Positions 9,394 to 17,213 are shown, numbered from the stretch's first letter. The stretch: DNA of 64,000 bases from Lentilactobacillus hilgardii DSM 20176 = ATCC 8290 (GCF_000159315.1 NZ_GG669993.1:460135-524134), one strand, 5' to 3'. The notes: a model not told the origin generated them from the letters alone. A program made the numbers and translations.

Positions 9394-9422
9394 AGTATAC
9401 ATAAATGAGGTACGTTCGTCAA
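9394..9422 (-). promoter_or_regulatory. Promoter of the rplU-prp-rpmA operon
   Basis: TTGACG (9417-9422) and TATACT (9394-9399), minus strand, are separated by 17 bp, close to the sigma-A consensus. It lies directly upstream of the L21 leader. Confidence 0.8.
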
Positions 9423-9444
9423 ATTAATTGTTAGATAGAATAAT

Positions 9445-9468
9445 AAAAAACAACCGACACCGCGGTTG
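9445..9468 (-). terminator. Rho-independent terminator after the small membrane peptide gene
   Basis: On the minus strand CAACCG and CGGTTG form a stem around a short loop followed by TTTTTT. It lies 13 bp past the stop of the 38-residue gene and separates it from the rplU promoter. Confidence 0.75.
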
Positions 9469-9480
9469 CTTTAATTATGG

Positions 9481-9597
9481 CTATTTGCGCTGAGCCAAAT
9501 GCTTTGCATTCCCCTTCATGGATGTTGGAGAACCGATAAAATACTGAATAAGTCCACAAATTGCGAAAATTAAAAAAATAAAAAGAACGAATCCCAC
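9481..9597 (-). CDS. Small single-span membrane peptide, unknown function
   Basis: A 38-residue peptide starting at GTG with a perfect GGAGGTGG 8 bp ahead, its own promoter and its own terminator. The sequence begins VGFVLFIFLIFAICGLIQYF, one hydrophobic span, then IGSPTSMKG and a basic tail AKHLAQRK. The N-out/C-in topology predicted from the basic tail is inference. I do not recognise a named family. The flanking signals make it a real gene; a larger overlapping frame in the same region lacks such signals. Confidence 0.7.
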   Translation of the reverse strand: MGFVLFIFLIFAICGLIQYFIGSPTSMKGNAKHLAQRK

Positions 9598-9644
9598 AAC
9601 TTCCACCTCCTAATATATAAGCAATATCAATACTGCTTAGTATA

Positions 9645-9673
9645 ATTATCCAGCTGAAGCGCAAACTTTTCAA
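9645..9673 (-). promoter_or_regulatory. Promoter of the 38-residue peptide gene
   Basis: TTGAAA (9668-9673) and GATAAT (9645-9650), minus strand, 17-bp spacer. It ends about 48 bp before the GTG start. Confidence 0.6.
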
Positions 9674-9770
9674 ATGTTTTGCATGAGAGACATTTTCATT
9701 TAATGAAAAATAAACTTTCTTAAGAAAAACGTAATTAATTCCGGAAGTAACAAATTAAACCAATTTCGCA

Positions 9771-9799
9771 TTGACTAGTTCCATCATATTTCCTATAAT
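9771..9799 (+). promoter_or_regulatory. Promoter of tRNA-Arg
   Basis: TTGACT (9771-9776) and a perfect TATAAT (9794-9799) with a 17-bp spacer, 15 bp before the tRNA 5' end. Confidence 0.85.
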
Positions 9800-9814
9800 G
9801 GTTATTGTTGATTT

Positions 9815-9888
9815 GTCGCAATAGCTCAGCTGGATAGAGCAACGGTCTTCTAAACCGTAGGTCGAGAGTTCGAATCTCTCTTGCGACA
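9815..9888 (+). tRNA. tRNA-Arg (anticodon TCT)
   Basis: A complete 74-nt cloverleaf without encoded CCA. The acceptor stem GTCGCAA/TTGCGAC has 7 bp and discriminator A. The D arm is AGCTCAGCTGGATAGAGC, the anticodon loop CTTCTAA reads TCT (AGA codons), and the T arm contains GTTCGAATC. It stands alone with its own promoter and terminator on the plus strand between minus-strand genes. Confidence 0.97.
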
Positions 9889-9899
9889 GTAATACAGGT

Positions 9900-9971
9900 C
9901 TTAACCAATGTAGTCGGTTAAGATGAAAGCTTCTCAAGTCGTTGGTAATCTTCGATTTGAGAAGCTTTTTT
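9900..9971 (+). terminator. Double hairpin and terminator after tRNA-Arg
   Basis: A first hairpin (CTTAACC/GGTTAAG, 9900-9922) is followed by a strong terminator: AAAGCTTCTCAA (9926-9937) pairs with TTGAGAAGCTTT and ends in a T run at 9971. Confidence 0.85.
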
Positions 9972-10118
9972 ACACTATAAAACCATCTCATTTTGGCTCT
10001 TCAAAATCATTTGCAATATAGTATCGCCAAATAAATGAGTGCCTGCCAGCATATTGATAGTTCCTTATTATTTTAAGGAAGAGTGATAGGTCTCTATATG
10101 CCAAAGAAATAAATATGC
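9972..10118. other. Intergenic stretch without a recognised gene
   Basis: AT-rich DNA between the tRNA terminator and the terminator of the next minus-strand gene. I see no coding frame with a ribosome-binding site and no repeat of the tRNA 3' end. Confidence 0.5.
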
Positions 10119-10151
10119 AAAAAAATCTGCTTCAAGCTAATATGAAGCAGA
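10119..10151 (-). terminator. Rho-independent terminator of the 85-residue gene
   Basis: On the minus strand TCTGCTTCA, an 8-base loop and the perfect complement TGAAGCAGA are followed by TTTTTTT. Confidence 0.9.
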
Positions 10152-10161
10152 CCTTTTAATC

Positions 10162-10419
10162 TTATGACTTAGAACTAAGTTCCCAACCATTATCTAGCAT
10201 CTGATGATATTTCCGACCAACCGGAATCCAAATCTTTTCCTGTAATATTTTTTCCATCGATTCCCAGAATAGTGGGTCTTGGCTCTCCTTCTTTGATAAA
10301 TTGAGTTTCCAATACTTCTGATTTTCAGTTTTTACAATAATGTATGGGAAGAAAACTTTTGTTAACTGAGCCGCCACAACATTTTTAATCAATTTTGTGT
10401 CATCTAATAATTTTTTCAT
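10162..10419 (-). CDS. Hypothetical 85-residue protein
   Basis: Not recognised. The product (MKKLLDDTKLIKNVVAAQL at the N-terminus) is basic, has no signal peptide or membrane span, and is rich in Lys and Trp. The start was chosen at the ATG preceded by AGGAAGG with 8-base spacing, 15 codons inside the longest frame. It is a stand-alone gene with a strong terminator and an unusual promoter region carrying four TTAA motifs at one-turn spacing. This suggests dedicated regulation; the role is unknown. Confidence 0.65.
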   Translation of the reverse strand: MKKLLDDTKLIKNVVAAQLTKVFFPYIIVKTENQKYWKLNLSKKESQDPLFWESMEKILQEKIWIPVGRKYHQMLDNGWELSSKS

Positions 10420-10480
10420 TTGGAATTCCTTCCTAAACTTGTTTAAATTTATTAGTACGATCACAGTATGCCAAAAATAG

Positions 10481-10520
10481 GTTAAACGGACCTTAAAATC
10501 AGTTTAAGTTAGTTTAAATT
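10481..10520. repeat. Helically phased TTAA motif array
   Basis: Four TTAA cores begin at 10482, 10493, 10504 and 10514, that is 11, 11 and 10 bp apart; three are preceded by G or GT and the last two lie in near-identical AGTTTAAGTT/AGTTTAAATT units. They lie 60-100 bp upstream of the 85-residue gene's start and just upstream of a possible TTGGCA-17-TAAATT promoter. One-turn phasing is what a cooperatively bound regulator or bent DNA would show. Confidence 0.5.
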
Positions 10521-10701
10521 ATCTTACCTGTCCTTATATCACTAACACTCACAGTGTCCATTTAACTTTCCCAATAAAAAATGACTCTCGCCTGAATGGC
10601 CATTGATATCAAAATCTAGCTGCTTGCTAATAATCACTTCTTCAATAGAAAATAGTAAACTCCATAAAATACAAATTAACTTGAAAAGTCAATTACATTT
10701 T
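10521..10701. other. Intergenic stretch without a recognised gene
   Basis: About 180 bp of AT-rich DNA between the TTAA array and the dUTPase stop codon. No open frame with start signals, tRNA or clear hairpin terminator was found. Confidence 0.45.
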
Positions 10702-11241
10702 TTAATAATTATTATCCTGTCGTTTTAAATTAATCTTATTTTTATCATTAAAAGTATCTTGAATCTCTTGTTCAGTATAACCAAAATCAACTAAACCAAA
10801 TTTTAGAAAAAGTCGCCAAGAATGATTGAAACTGTCTCCACTGTGATTAAAATAAGCATCAAACAACATGCGCTTCATTGCAAGATACTGTTTATCAAGG
10901 TTATCTTCTTTTTTTAAATGCTTGATCTTCTCAAAATCATCCTGCGACTTAAGAACAAAGTGATTCCAGTTTTTAAGATTCGAAATAAGAAGAAAGAAAT
11001 CCAGTGCATCTACATATTCATAAAGAAGCGTTTCCCGAGGCGTCTTGCCCGCATCACTCTTTCCACGATGCGTTTTCCAAACTTTAAACCATTCCGATGT
11101 ATTAGCCATTTCTGCCAATTCAACATCTAATGAAACAAAGGCATTTTTTAACCGGGCTTCGTTAGACCAGAAAATCTGTTTTTTTTGTTCAATTTGACGA
11201 TTTAAATAAACTGATGAAGAAACTAATGCCTGCAGATCCAT
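10702..11241 (-). CDS. Dimeric (all-alpha) dUTP diphosphatase
   Basis: A 179-residue dUTPase of the all-alpha NTP pyrophosphohydrolase superfamily, unrelated to the trimeric dut family. The metal-binding pattern is visible: E41-x2-E44 in ELAEM, then E75-x2-D78 in EYVDALDFF, with the family's WFKVWK between. It hydrolyses dUTP to dUMP, keeping uracil out of DNA and feeding thymidylate synthesis. This type is common in lactobacilli and their phages. It stands alone on the minus strand; the start has AGAGGTG just ahead. The enzyme class is clear, the exact substrate preference is inferred. Confidence 0.85.
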   Translation of the reverse strand: MDLQALVSSSVYLNRQIEQKKQIFWSNEARLKNAFVSLDVELAEMANTSEWFKVWKTHRGKSDAGKTPRETLLYEYVDALDFFLLISNLKNWNHFVLKSQDDFEKIKHLKKEDNLDKQYLAMKRMLFDAYFNHSGDSFNHSWRLFLKFGLVDFGYTEQEIQDTFNDKNKINLKRQDNNY

Positions 11242-11391
11242 ATTGACACCTCTTGTATTCTTAATAAATCATGTCGCTTTTAAATAAATAATCAAAATGC
11301 AAATCAGAATTGATCACATTTGAATTATTGAGTTTAAATGAATTTTACAACTTTTCATTCGCCCAAGAACACACTTGATTTTTTAAATAAT

Positions 11392-12330
11392 CTACCCAAA
11401 AATAAATTGATTAGATAAAATTTCGAGTTGTTTTTGGTTATTTAAATACCATTTTTTGATAAATGGATAGTCTAACAATAAATATAACCAATTTTCATTT
11501 TGTTGGTCATCACGAATAGTCGCACCCCATTTTGGTCGATTACCATTTTGATTTGCATCATACACAGTCATCTTAGTACCATTTCCCAAAGTTAATGAAG
11601 CACCACCATTATCTTCAGCCATTAACACAAAATGATTCTCTGCTGATTTAACAAAAAGCTCATCCATGACATCCTCAGACAATGCACCGGCAGCAAACTG
11701 ATAGAATTCACCATTAACACCGTCCAAAACATTAAAGTCAATCTTAAAACCAAAATTTTCTTTAAGAATAGCCGCAGCCTTTGTTAGTAATTCCAGTGCA
11801 TTTTTAATGGCATCAATTTCGAGTCCTTCCAAGTCAACAACAAAATACTCAATTAAAGAAGCACCATGAAACATTAATTCTTTATTTTTTAAATTTAAAT
11901 AAAAAAGTGGACGATTATTCAAAGTTGGTCCGAAAAAGAAGCCATCCGAATTCTTAGTTGATTTTGTAAATGTAAATGTTTGATCACCCAATGAATCGAA
12001 TTTACATAGAAGTTTTTGAACTCTTTGTGGATTACTAATCCGAAAATTATTTTCAATTCCAGATAATGAAAGCAGCCGCTCAAAGAAAATAAGCTGCACA
12101 TCCTCATCAGAAAACTGATGTGGAAAGGTTACAAAATCTGAATTCAACTTAAAATTCGTTAGCGAAACGGCCGCCGATAATAAACTCTGACCGTCAGTGG
12201 TTTCACTCAGCGTATGAAAAGCTTGTAAGTATTTAGAGCCATTATCCAACCCGTTTTGTACGGAATCACTATAGTTTGCCAGTAACTCGTTTGTGGTAAT
12301 TGCTTTTTCTTCTGTTTCATTACTCACCAT
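11392..12330 (-). CDS. Unrecognised 312-residue protein, second gene of a two-gene operon
   Basis: I do not recognise the family. The protein (start MVSNETEEKAITTN) is soluble, acidic and rich in Phe, Leu and Asn, with mixed alpha/beta character and no signal peptide, membrane span, Walker motif or cysteine cluster. A helical N-terminal third is followed by strand-rich segments (PLFYLNLKNKELMFHG; GASLTLGNGTKMTVYD). Its start lies 11 bp inside the upstream coiled-coil gene, so the two are probably translationally coupled and may act together. A shared N-terminal flavour (NELLANYSDSVQNG here, EKMQYLNDLNDSVKNG there) is visible but weak. Confidence 0.7.
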   Translation of the reverse strand: MVSNETEEKAITTNELLANYSDSVQNGLDNGSKYLQAFHTLSETTDGQSLLSAAVSLTNFKLNSDFVTFPHQFSDEDVQLIFFERLLSLSGIENNFRISNPQRVQKLLCKFDSLGDQTFTFTKSTKNSDGFFFGPTLNNRPLFYLNLKNKELMFHGASLIEYFVVDLEGLEIDAIKNALELLTKAAAILKENFGFKIDFNVLDGVNGEFYQFAAGALSEDVMDELFVKSAENHFVLMAEDNGGASLTLGNGTKMTVYDANQNGNRPKWGATIRDDQQNENWLYLLLDYPFIKKWYLNNQKQLEILSNQFIFG

Positions 12331-13201
12331 CACTCACCTGCGATTCCTTAGAAAGACTTTGGAGGTATTTTGTGTAAAGATTATTATTATTTTCAATGAA
12401 GGCATCGAAGCTTCCAAAGGTTGCTCTAATATTTTGCTTTTCCAAAGACAAAATAGTCTCTTCCTTCGATAATGCTAAAATTTTGTTTTCGTTTTCTTTG
12501 ATTGTTGAACGACCGCCTGTTGCTTCCTCATCAATTTGAGTTAGTTTTAACATTTCATCATTTAAACGTTGTCGTTCCTCTTTTACTTTTCCTGCTTCCC
12601 AAGGCATCGGTGATTTTTCTTGGTTCTCTTTTAACTGTTCCCGAATCTCTTCCTTACGTTTATCACGTTGATCTTGTTCGCTTATTAATTTAGTAATTCT
12701 TTCATTCTCATCACCCAATTTTTGCATTGTATCGTCATTCACGCGACGGTTCTCAGCTTCAAGTTGAAATGATTTTGATAACATTTGATATGCATTGTCG
12801 TCGAAATTAAAACGAACATTAATTGGATCAAGTTCACCAAACATACGATGATCCCACCAATTCCCAAAATAAATGTGAAATTTACCTAATTCATACTCAT
12901 GATAATAAAAGAATGGATATGTAGCCCCCAAATAATCAATCAGCTTATTACTCAAATGATGACTCAACTGAGCAGTTAAATCTGATGCTAGGCCAAAATG
13001 GTCCGTTTGAGATTTCTCAGTCTCTTCTGTCGCCAATTCATTTGCATAGCGGTTTGGATCCATTAATTGGTAAATTTGTAAATCATCACCATTTTTAACA
13101 GAATCATTTAAATCGTTTAGATACTGCATCTTCTCATTCAATGCAGAGGAGAGTATCGTATCATTTTGACTGAATTGATCCGTTTCCATTTGTCTTTCCA
13201 T
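12320..13201 (-). CDS. Unrecognised coiled-coil protein, first gene of a two-gene operon
   Basis: A 293-residue soluble protein, not recognised. The N-terminal 150 residues contain an aromatic-rich segment (YPFFYYHEYELGKFHIYFGNWW). Residues about 150-265 form a long charged coiled coil (heptad-like runs of E, K, L, Q, R). The coiled coil may attract automatic SbcC or SMC labels, but no Walker A, Walker B or ABC signature is present. The start was set at the ATG with GAGG 7 bp ahead. It is separated from glnA by the glnA terminator and its own upstream region. Confidence 0.7.
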   Translation of the reverse strand: MERQMETDQFSQNDTILSSALNEKMQYLNDLNDSVKNGDDLQIYQLMDPNRYANELATEETEKSQTDHFGLASDLTAQLSHHLSNKLIDYLGATYPFFYYHEYELGKFHIYFGNWWDHRMFGELDPINVRFNFDDNAYQMLSKSFQLEAENRRVNDDTMQKLGDENERITKLISEQDQRDKRKEEIREQLKENQEKSPMPWEAGKVKEERQRLNDEMLKLTQIDEEATGGRSTIKENENKILALSKEETILSLEKQNIRATFGSFDAFIENNNNLYTKYLQSLSKESQVSDGE

Positions 13202-13309
13202 AATATAGCCTCGTTTTTCCCCGTTATTTATATAATCAATGTTATCTGAAAAATGTAGATAAATAAAGACCAAACGTAATTATTTCGTAATAATTTATAA
13301 TTTTGAGAT

Positions 13310-13350
13310 AAAAAATCCCAGAAATATGCATTCAGCATACTTCTGAGACT
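13310..13350 (-). terminator. Rho-independent terminator after glnA
   Basis: On the minus strand TCTCAGAAGTATGC and TGCATATTTCTGGGA pair around a short loop and run into TTTTTT. Confidence 0.85.
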
Positions 13351-13388
13351 AAATTAACAGGTTAATTTTCGACAATATCATTCATTAA

Positions 13389-14732
13389 CTAATACTTTTC
13401 AAGATATTGATCGCGTTCCCACTCTGAAACTTGAGTTCTATATGAATCGTATTCAAGATTCTTAGCTTCAATGAAACTGTTATAGAGACGTTCTCCAAGT
13501 GCACCTTTCATCACTTCATCGGCAGAAAGATCTTTCAATGCGTTATGCAAAGTGTCTGGCAAGTTTTTAATATGACTCTTTTGTAATTCATCAGCATTCA
13601 TTCGGTAAATATTTCGGTCAACACTGTGTTCAGGTTCAATTTGATTTCTTAAACCATCAAGGCCAGCTTCCAAAACAGTTGCAATTGCCAAATATGGGTT
13701 AGCAGCCGGATCAACACTTCGCAATTCAAGACGAGTTGAATTGCCACGGGCGCTTGGAATTCGAATAAGAGGTGAGCGGTTTGAACCGGACCAAGCAACA
13801 TAAACAGGTGCTTCAAATCCTGGTACTAATCGTTTGTATGAGTTAACGATTGGGTTACATACAGCAGTAAAGGAACGAGCGTGCTTTAAGAGACCGCCAA
13901 GAAAATAATAGGCTTCCTGTGATAATTCCAATTCACCATCCTTATCAAAGAAGGTGTTTCCAGAATCATTAAAGAGTGACATGTTGATATGCATACCAGA
14001 ACCATTGATACCGCTTAATGGTTTTGGCATGAAAGTTGCGTATAAACCATATTTACGAGCAACAGTCTTAACAACCAGTTTAAAAGTTTGGATATTATCA
14101 GCAGCCGTCAATGCATCAGCATACTTGAAGTCAATTTCATGCTGACCAGGTGCAACTTCATGATGGGCAGCTTCAACATCAAAGCCCATTTCTTCAAGAG
14201 TAAGTACAATTTCACGACGACAATTTTCACCAAGATCCATCGGTGCCATGTCGAAGTAACTTCCCTTATCATTCAAATGTAATGTAGGATCACCATTTTC
14301 ATTCATTTTGAATAAGAAAAACTCTGGTTCAGGTCCAATATTGAACGAGGTAAAGCCTGCCTTCTTCATGTCGGCAAGAACACGAATCAGGTTATTTCGA
14401 GGATCAGCTGCGAACGGTTCACCATCTGGAGTATAAACTTCACAGATCACACGGGCAATTTTACCGCGATCAGTACTCCATGGGAAGATCATCCAAGTTG
14501 ACAAATCAGGATGCAAATACATGTCACTTTCTTCAATCCGAACAAATCCTTCAATTGAAGAACCATCAAACATCAACTTGTTATCCAATAATTTATCCAG
14601 TTGACCGATTGGAACTTCAACATTCTTAATTGTTCCGAATAAATCAGTGAACATCAGACGAAGAAACTTAACATCTTCATCTTTTACAATCTTGCGAATA
14701 TCATCTTTTGAATAATTGTGTCTCGTGGCCAT
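13389..14732 (-). CDS. glnA: Glutamine synthetase, type I
   Basis: GSI-alpha, 447 residues, makes glutamine from glutamate, ammonia and ATP in the cytosol as a dodecamer. Signatures: [14 protein letters not shown] near the N-terminus, FDGSSIEGF, the metal-binding [22 protein letters not shown], the [20 protein letters not shown] region, and [25 protein letters not shown]. The adenylylation loop typical of proteobacterial GSI-beta is absent. Feedback-inhibited GSI-alpha interacts with GlnR; the glnRA operon here matches that scheme. It ends at a strong terminator. Confidence 0.98.
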   Translation of the reverse strand: MATRHNYSKDDIRKIVKDEDVKFLRLMFTDLFGTIKNVEVPIGQLDKLLDNKLMFDGSSIEGFVRIEESDMYLHPDLSTWMIFPWSTDRGKIARVICEVYTPDGEPFAADPRNNLIRVLADMKKAGFTSFNIGPEPEFFLFKMNENGDPTLHLNDKGSYFDMAPMDLGENCRREIVLTLEEMGFDVEAAHHEVAPGQHEIDFKYADALTAADNIQTFKLVVKTVARKYGLYATFMPKPLSGINGSGMHINMSLFNDSGNTFFDKDGELELSQEAYYFLGGLLKHARSFTAVCNPIVNSYKRLVPGFEAPVYVAWSGSNRSPLIRIPSARGNSTRLELRSVDPAANPYLAIATVLEAGLDGLRNQIEPEHSVDRNIYRMNADELQKSHIKNLPDTLHNALKDLSADEVMKGALGERLYNSFIEAKNLEYDSYRTQVSEWERDQYLEKY

Positions 14733-14746
14733 TTATAACGCTCCTA

Positions 14747-15148
14747 TCACTCATTAAATTTGTGGAAATTATTTGGATTGTCAAACGTCGAAGAAGGCGG
14801 CTTCAGCCCACCGATATTCATAAATTCATCTTGCAGAATTTTCCTGACATCACTATCAGTGAGACCCTTTTGTAAATTCTTTTTCCGTTCATCTTCGAGT
14901 TGTTCTTGCTTCTTATAAACCTCTTTAATCCCAGAAATGTTCAGACCATCATCCAGGTAATCTTTGATTTCGAGAAGCCTGTCGACATCATTAAGCGAAT
15001 ACATCCGCCTGTTACCTTCATTACGAACAGGTTTAATTAAATCTTGCTGCTCATAATATCGGATTTGCCGCGCAGTCAGGTCGGTAAGTTTCATTACGGT
15101 TCCGATGGGCAAAACTGACATTGAACGCCGTAGTTCCTTCTCTCGCAT
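14747..15148 (-). CDS. glnR: MerR-family nitrogen regulator GlnR
   Basis: GlnR, 133 residues, represses glnRA and other nitrogen genes when glutamine is plentiful. The MerR helix-turn-helix is plain: SVLPIGTVMKLTDLTARQ, then IRYYEQQDLIKPVRNEGNRR (about 11-50). A short dimerisation helix and a C-terminal tail follow, the latter sensing feedback-inhibited GS in the Bacillus protein. AGGAGGTG precedes the start. The gene ends 14 bp before glnA, and a GlnR box lies upstream of its promoter. Confidence 0.95.
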   Translation of the reverse strand: MREKELRRSMSVLPIGTVMKLTDLTARQIRYYEQQDLIKPVRNEGNRRMYSLNDVDRLLEIKDYLDDGLNISGIKEVYKKQEQLEDERKKNLQKGLTDSDVRKILQDEFMNIGGLKPPSSTFDNPNNFHKFNE

Positions 15149-15174
15149 GTTTCACCTCCTAAATTCTTGTAATC

Positions 15175-15202
15175 ATAATACCATTCCCACAAACAAAGTC
15201 AA
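15175..15202 (-). promoter_or_regulatory. Promoter of glnRA
   Basis: TTGACT (15197-15202) and TATTAT (15175-15180), minus strand, 16-bp spacer, 26 bp before the glnR start. Confidence 0.75.
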
Positions 15203-15209
15203 GAGCAAA

Positions 15210-15226
15210 TGTCATGTTTTATGACA
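15210..15226. promoter_or_regulatory. GlnR operator
   Basis: TGTCATGTTTTATGACA matches the GlnR/TnrA consensus TGTNA-N7-TNACA exactly and sits immediately upstream of the glnRA -35 element, as in other Firmicutes. It predicts glutamine-dependent autorepression. Confidence 0.85.
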
Positions 15227-15234
15227 TCATTTTT

Positions 15235-16158
15235 TCAATCCCTATTTTCAAGCCAGTTTTCAACGTCCACTTCTAGTCGTTTGACATAGTCAGGGAAGTC
15301 TAAAACATCGTACCAGTTTGGCTTTGTTTTATTTCGAAACCACGTCAACTGACGTTTAGCATAATGACGGGAATCTTTCTTTACAAGGTCAACCGCCTCA
15401 GTTAAACTGATTTGGCTTTTAAAATAATCATAAAATTCATGGTATCCAATTCCCTTTCCAGCTTGAAGCTTGTCGCCACCATTTTTATAGAGATAGTCTG
15501 CTTCTTTAAGCAATCCTTGTGTCATCATCAAATCAACGCGATGGTTAATTCTGTCGTACAATTTTTTTCTGTCAGTTGTCAAACCAATAATCAACGAATC
15601 ATATTGATTAGGTTGATTCTCCTGATCTGAAAAACGATTGCCGGTTTTGATATACACTTCTAAAGCCCGAATGACGCGGCGAAGATTGTTTGCCGGAATT
15701 TTTTTTGCAGCTTGTGGGTCCACACGCTCAAGTTGTTCATGCAAAGCCGCGTTCCCATGTTCCTTAGCCTGATCAAGAAGCTGCTGGCGTAGCGTGTCAT
15801 TTTCAAACCGATCCCCACCAAGATCAAGACCATCTAGCAATGCCTGCAAATAAAAACCGGTTCCCCCCACAATAATCGGCAAATTCCCCACTATGGATAT
15901 TTCGTTAATTAACTTGGTTGCCTCACTCACAAAATCTGCAACTGAAAATCGTTGATCAATATCCCTAACATCAATGAGATGGTGGACGACCCCTTCCTTT
16001 TCTTCCTCAGTAATCTTAGCAGTGCCAATGTTAAGATTTCGGTATACCTGCATAGAATCCCCAGAAATAACTTCACCTTGAAACATTTTCGCTAACTTTA
16101 TCGACATAGCAGTTTTACCAACTGCTGTCGGTCCTACAATTGCCAAAACCTTTTTCAA
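15235..16158 (-). CDS. miaA: tRNA dimethylallyltransferase
   Basis: MiaA, 307 residues, adds a dimethylallyl group to A37 of tRNAs reading UNN codons. Signatures: P-loop AIVGPTAVGKTAMSIKLA (about 6-23), ISGDSMQVYRNLNIGTAK, the dimethylallyl-PP region VGGTGFYLQALLDGL and the C-terminal SRHYAKRQLTWFRN. The start overlaps the end of the phosphodiesterase gene by 4 bp (ATGA-type), indicating one transcript. glnR lies downstream, as in many lactobacilli. Confidence 0.97.
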   Translation of the reverse strand: MKKVLAIVGPTAVGKTAMSIKLAKMFQGEVISGDSMQVYRNLNIGTAKITEEEKEGVVHHLIDVRDIDQRFSVADFVSEATKLINEISIVGNLPIIVGGTGFYLQALLDGLDLGGDRFENDTLRQQLLDQAKEHGNAALHEQLERVDPQAAKKIPANNLRRVIRALEVYIKTGNRFSDQENQPNQYDSLIIGLTTDRKKLYDRINHRVDLMMTQGLLKEADYLYKNGGDKLQAGKGIGYHEFYDYFKSQISLTEAVDLVKKDSRHYAKRQLTWFRNKTKPNWYDVLDFPDYVKRLEVDVENWLENRD

Positions 16159-16901
16159 ATCAAGCCACCTCGCATTTCTGAGCGTAATTGAACAGCCCTT
16201 CCCGGATAATCCGTAATAACGGCCGCCATATTCCGCTCAAAGCAATATTGCATGTCTTCGGTAGAGTTTACTACCCATGGTCTTAAATGCCGCGCAGGCG
16301 CATAGAAAGGATGTTGTTTAATCCATTTAATGTCAGGATGAAAATCTTCAACCACTTTACTGCGTTTTAATGTTTTTGCCTGCTTGGCTGCCGTTTTAAA
16401 GAGTCTGGCTTCATATGCTTTTGGGTCGATCTTATTCAAAATTTCCAGTGACTTGCCATTAAAGCTGGAATAGATTAATTGAAACGGATAACGCAACCCT
16501 GCAAAATATTCGTAAACTGCCCGCTCTAAACCAGGATAATGAATTTTATTGGTTTTTAATTCCAAATTAAAAATTCCAGTGAAATTTATTTTCATTAACA
16601 TGTTGACCACTTCTTGAAGTGTTGGTACCTGGGTTCCCTTGAACTCCTCACTAAATCTAATACCTGCATCCAATTTTTTAATTTCTCCCAGTGTTTTATC
16701 CATAATCAAACCCGTTCCATTGGTCGTTCGATCAACTGTTTCGTCATGCATAATAATGAACTGCTTGTCCTTGGAAAAATGAACATCGGTTTCAATTCCT
16801 TCTGCTCCCTCATTAATTGCAGTTTGAAACGAAACGAGGGTGTTTTCGGGGCGGGTTCCCCGACTGCCACGATGAGCAATTATTTTGGTATCAATCTGCA
16901 T
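16155..16901 (-). CDS. Glycerophosphodiester phosphodiesterase
   Basis: A GDPD of 248 residues that hydrolyses glycerophosphodiesters to glycerol-3-phosphate and an alcohol. The TIM-barrel signatures are IAHRGSRGTRPENTLVSFQ (catalytic His and Glu), GAEGIETDVHFSKDKQFIIMHDETVDRT (metal ligands) and FNLELKTN. There is no signal peptide or membrane segment, so it is cytosolic and likely recycles deacylated phospholipids. ATG was preferred to a GTG one codon upstream because of spacing from GGAG. It overlaps miaA by 4 bp. Confidence 0.93.
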   Translation of the reverse strand: MQIDTKIIAHRGSRGTRPENTLVSFQTAINEGAEGIETDVHFSKDKQFIIMHDETVDRTTNGTGLIMDKTLGEIKKLDAGIRFSEEFKGTQVPTLQEVVNMLMKINFTGIFNLELKTNKIHYPGLERAVYEYFAGLRYPFQLIYSSFNGKSLEILNKIDPKAYEARLFKTAAKQAKTLKRSKVVEDFHPDIKWIKQHPFYAPARHLRPWVVNSTEDMQYCFERNMAAVITDYPGRAVQLRSEMRGGLI

Positions 16902-17007
16902 CACAAATTAAGCTCCTTAATTTATATTTAAAACAATCAATTAACTAGAAATCTTTCTGTAAATAACGCATAATGAAAGTATAAAAGAATTTTTGGGAGG
17001 GATTGTA

Positions 17008-17184
17008 ATGAAACATTTCACTAATGGTTTGATCGTTGGTGTTTTAGGAACCGTCGCCGCTGGCTTAGGCGCATTACTAACATTTAAGAAATCTGTTGTT
17101 GATCCTATTGAAGATCAGGAACAAAAATTTGAAGATAACCGTAAACGGGCTATGCGCAAAAGTCGAGCAGCTCACCATGGATAA
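17008..17184 (+). CDS. DUF3042 family small protein
   Basis: A 58-residue protein with a glycine/alanine-rich hydrophobic N-terminal span (FTNGLIVGVLGTVAAGLGAL) followed by a charged segment and basic tail. It matches the DUF3042 family of lactobacilli and relatives, of unknown function. The start at 17008 follows GGGAGG with 7-base spacing; the longer frame would put the start over this site. It stands alone on the plus strand and ends at a bidirectional terminator. Confidence 0.85.
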   Translation: MKHFTNGLIVGVLGTVAAGLGALLTFKKSVVDPIEDQEQKFEDNRKRAMRKSRAAHHG

Positions 17185-17213
17185 AAATTAACCCAGTTTA
17201 ATAACATTAACGT

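Noticed and set aside
9431-9673. An 80-residue minus-strand reading frame in this interval.
   Set aside because: It has no ribosome-binding site at its start, runs through a terminator and overlaps the 38-residue gene, which has full expression signals.
9755-9991. A 78-residue minus-strand reading frame across the tRNA.
   Set aside because: It is antisense to tRNA-Arg and its terminator; composition follows from the tRNA.
12320-13201. Coiled-coil protein as an SbcC/SMC-like nuclease subunit.
   Set aside because: No Walker A, Walker B or ABC signature is present; similarity would come only from coiled-coil composition.
9815-13300. tRNA-Arg followed by accessory-looking genes as a possible integrated element.
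   Set aside because: No second copy of the tRNA 3' end was found in the downstream DNA, and there is no integrase, phage or plasmid gene. The downstream genes end at ordinary glnRA genes.
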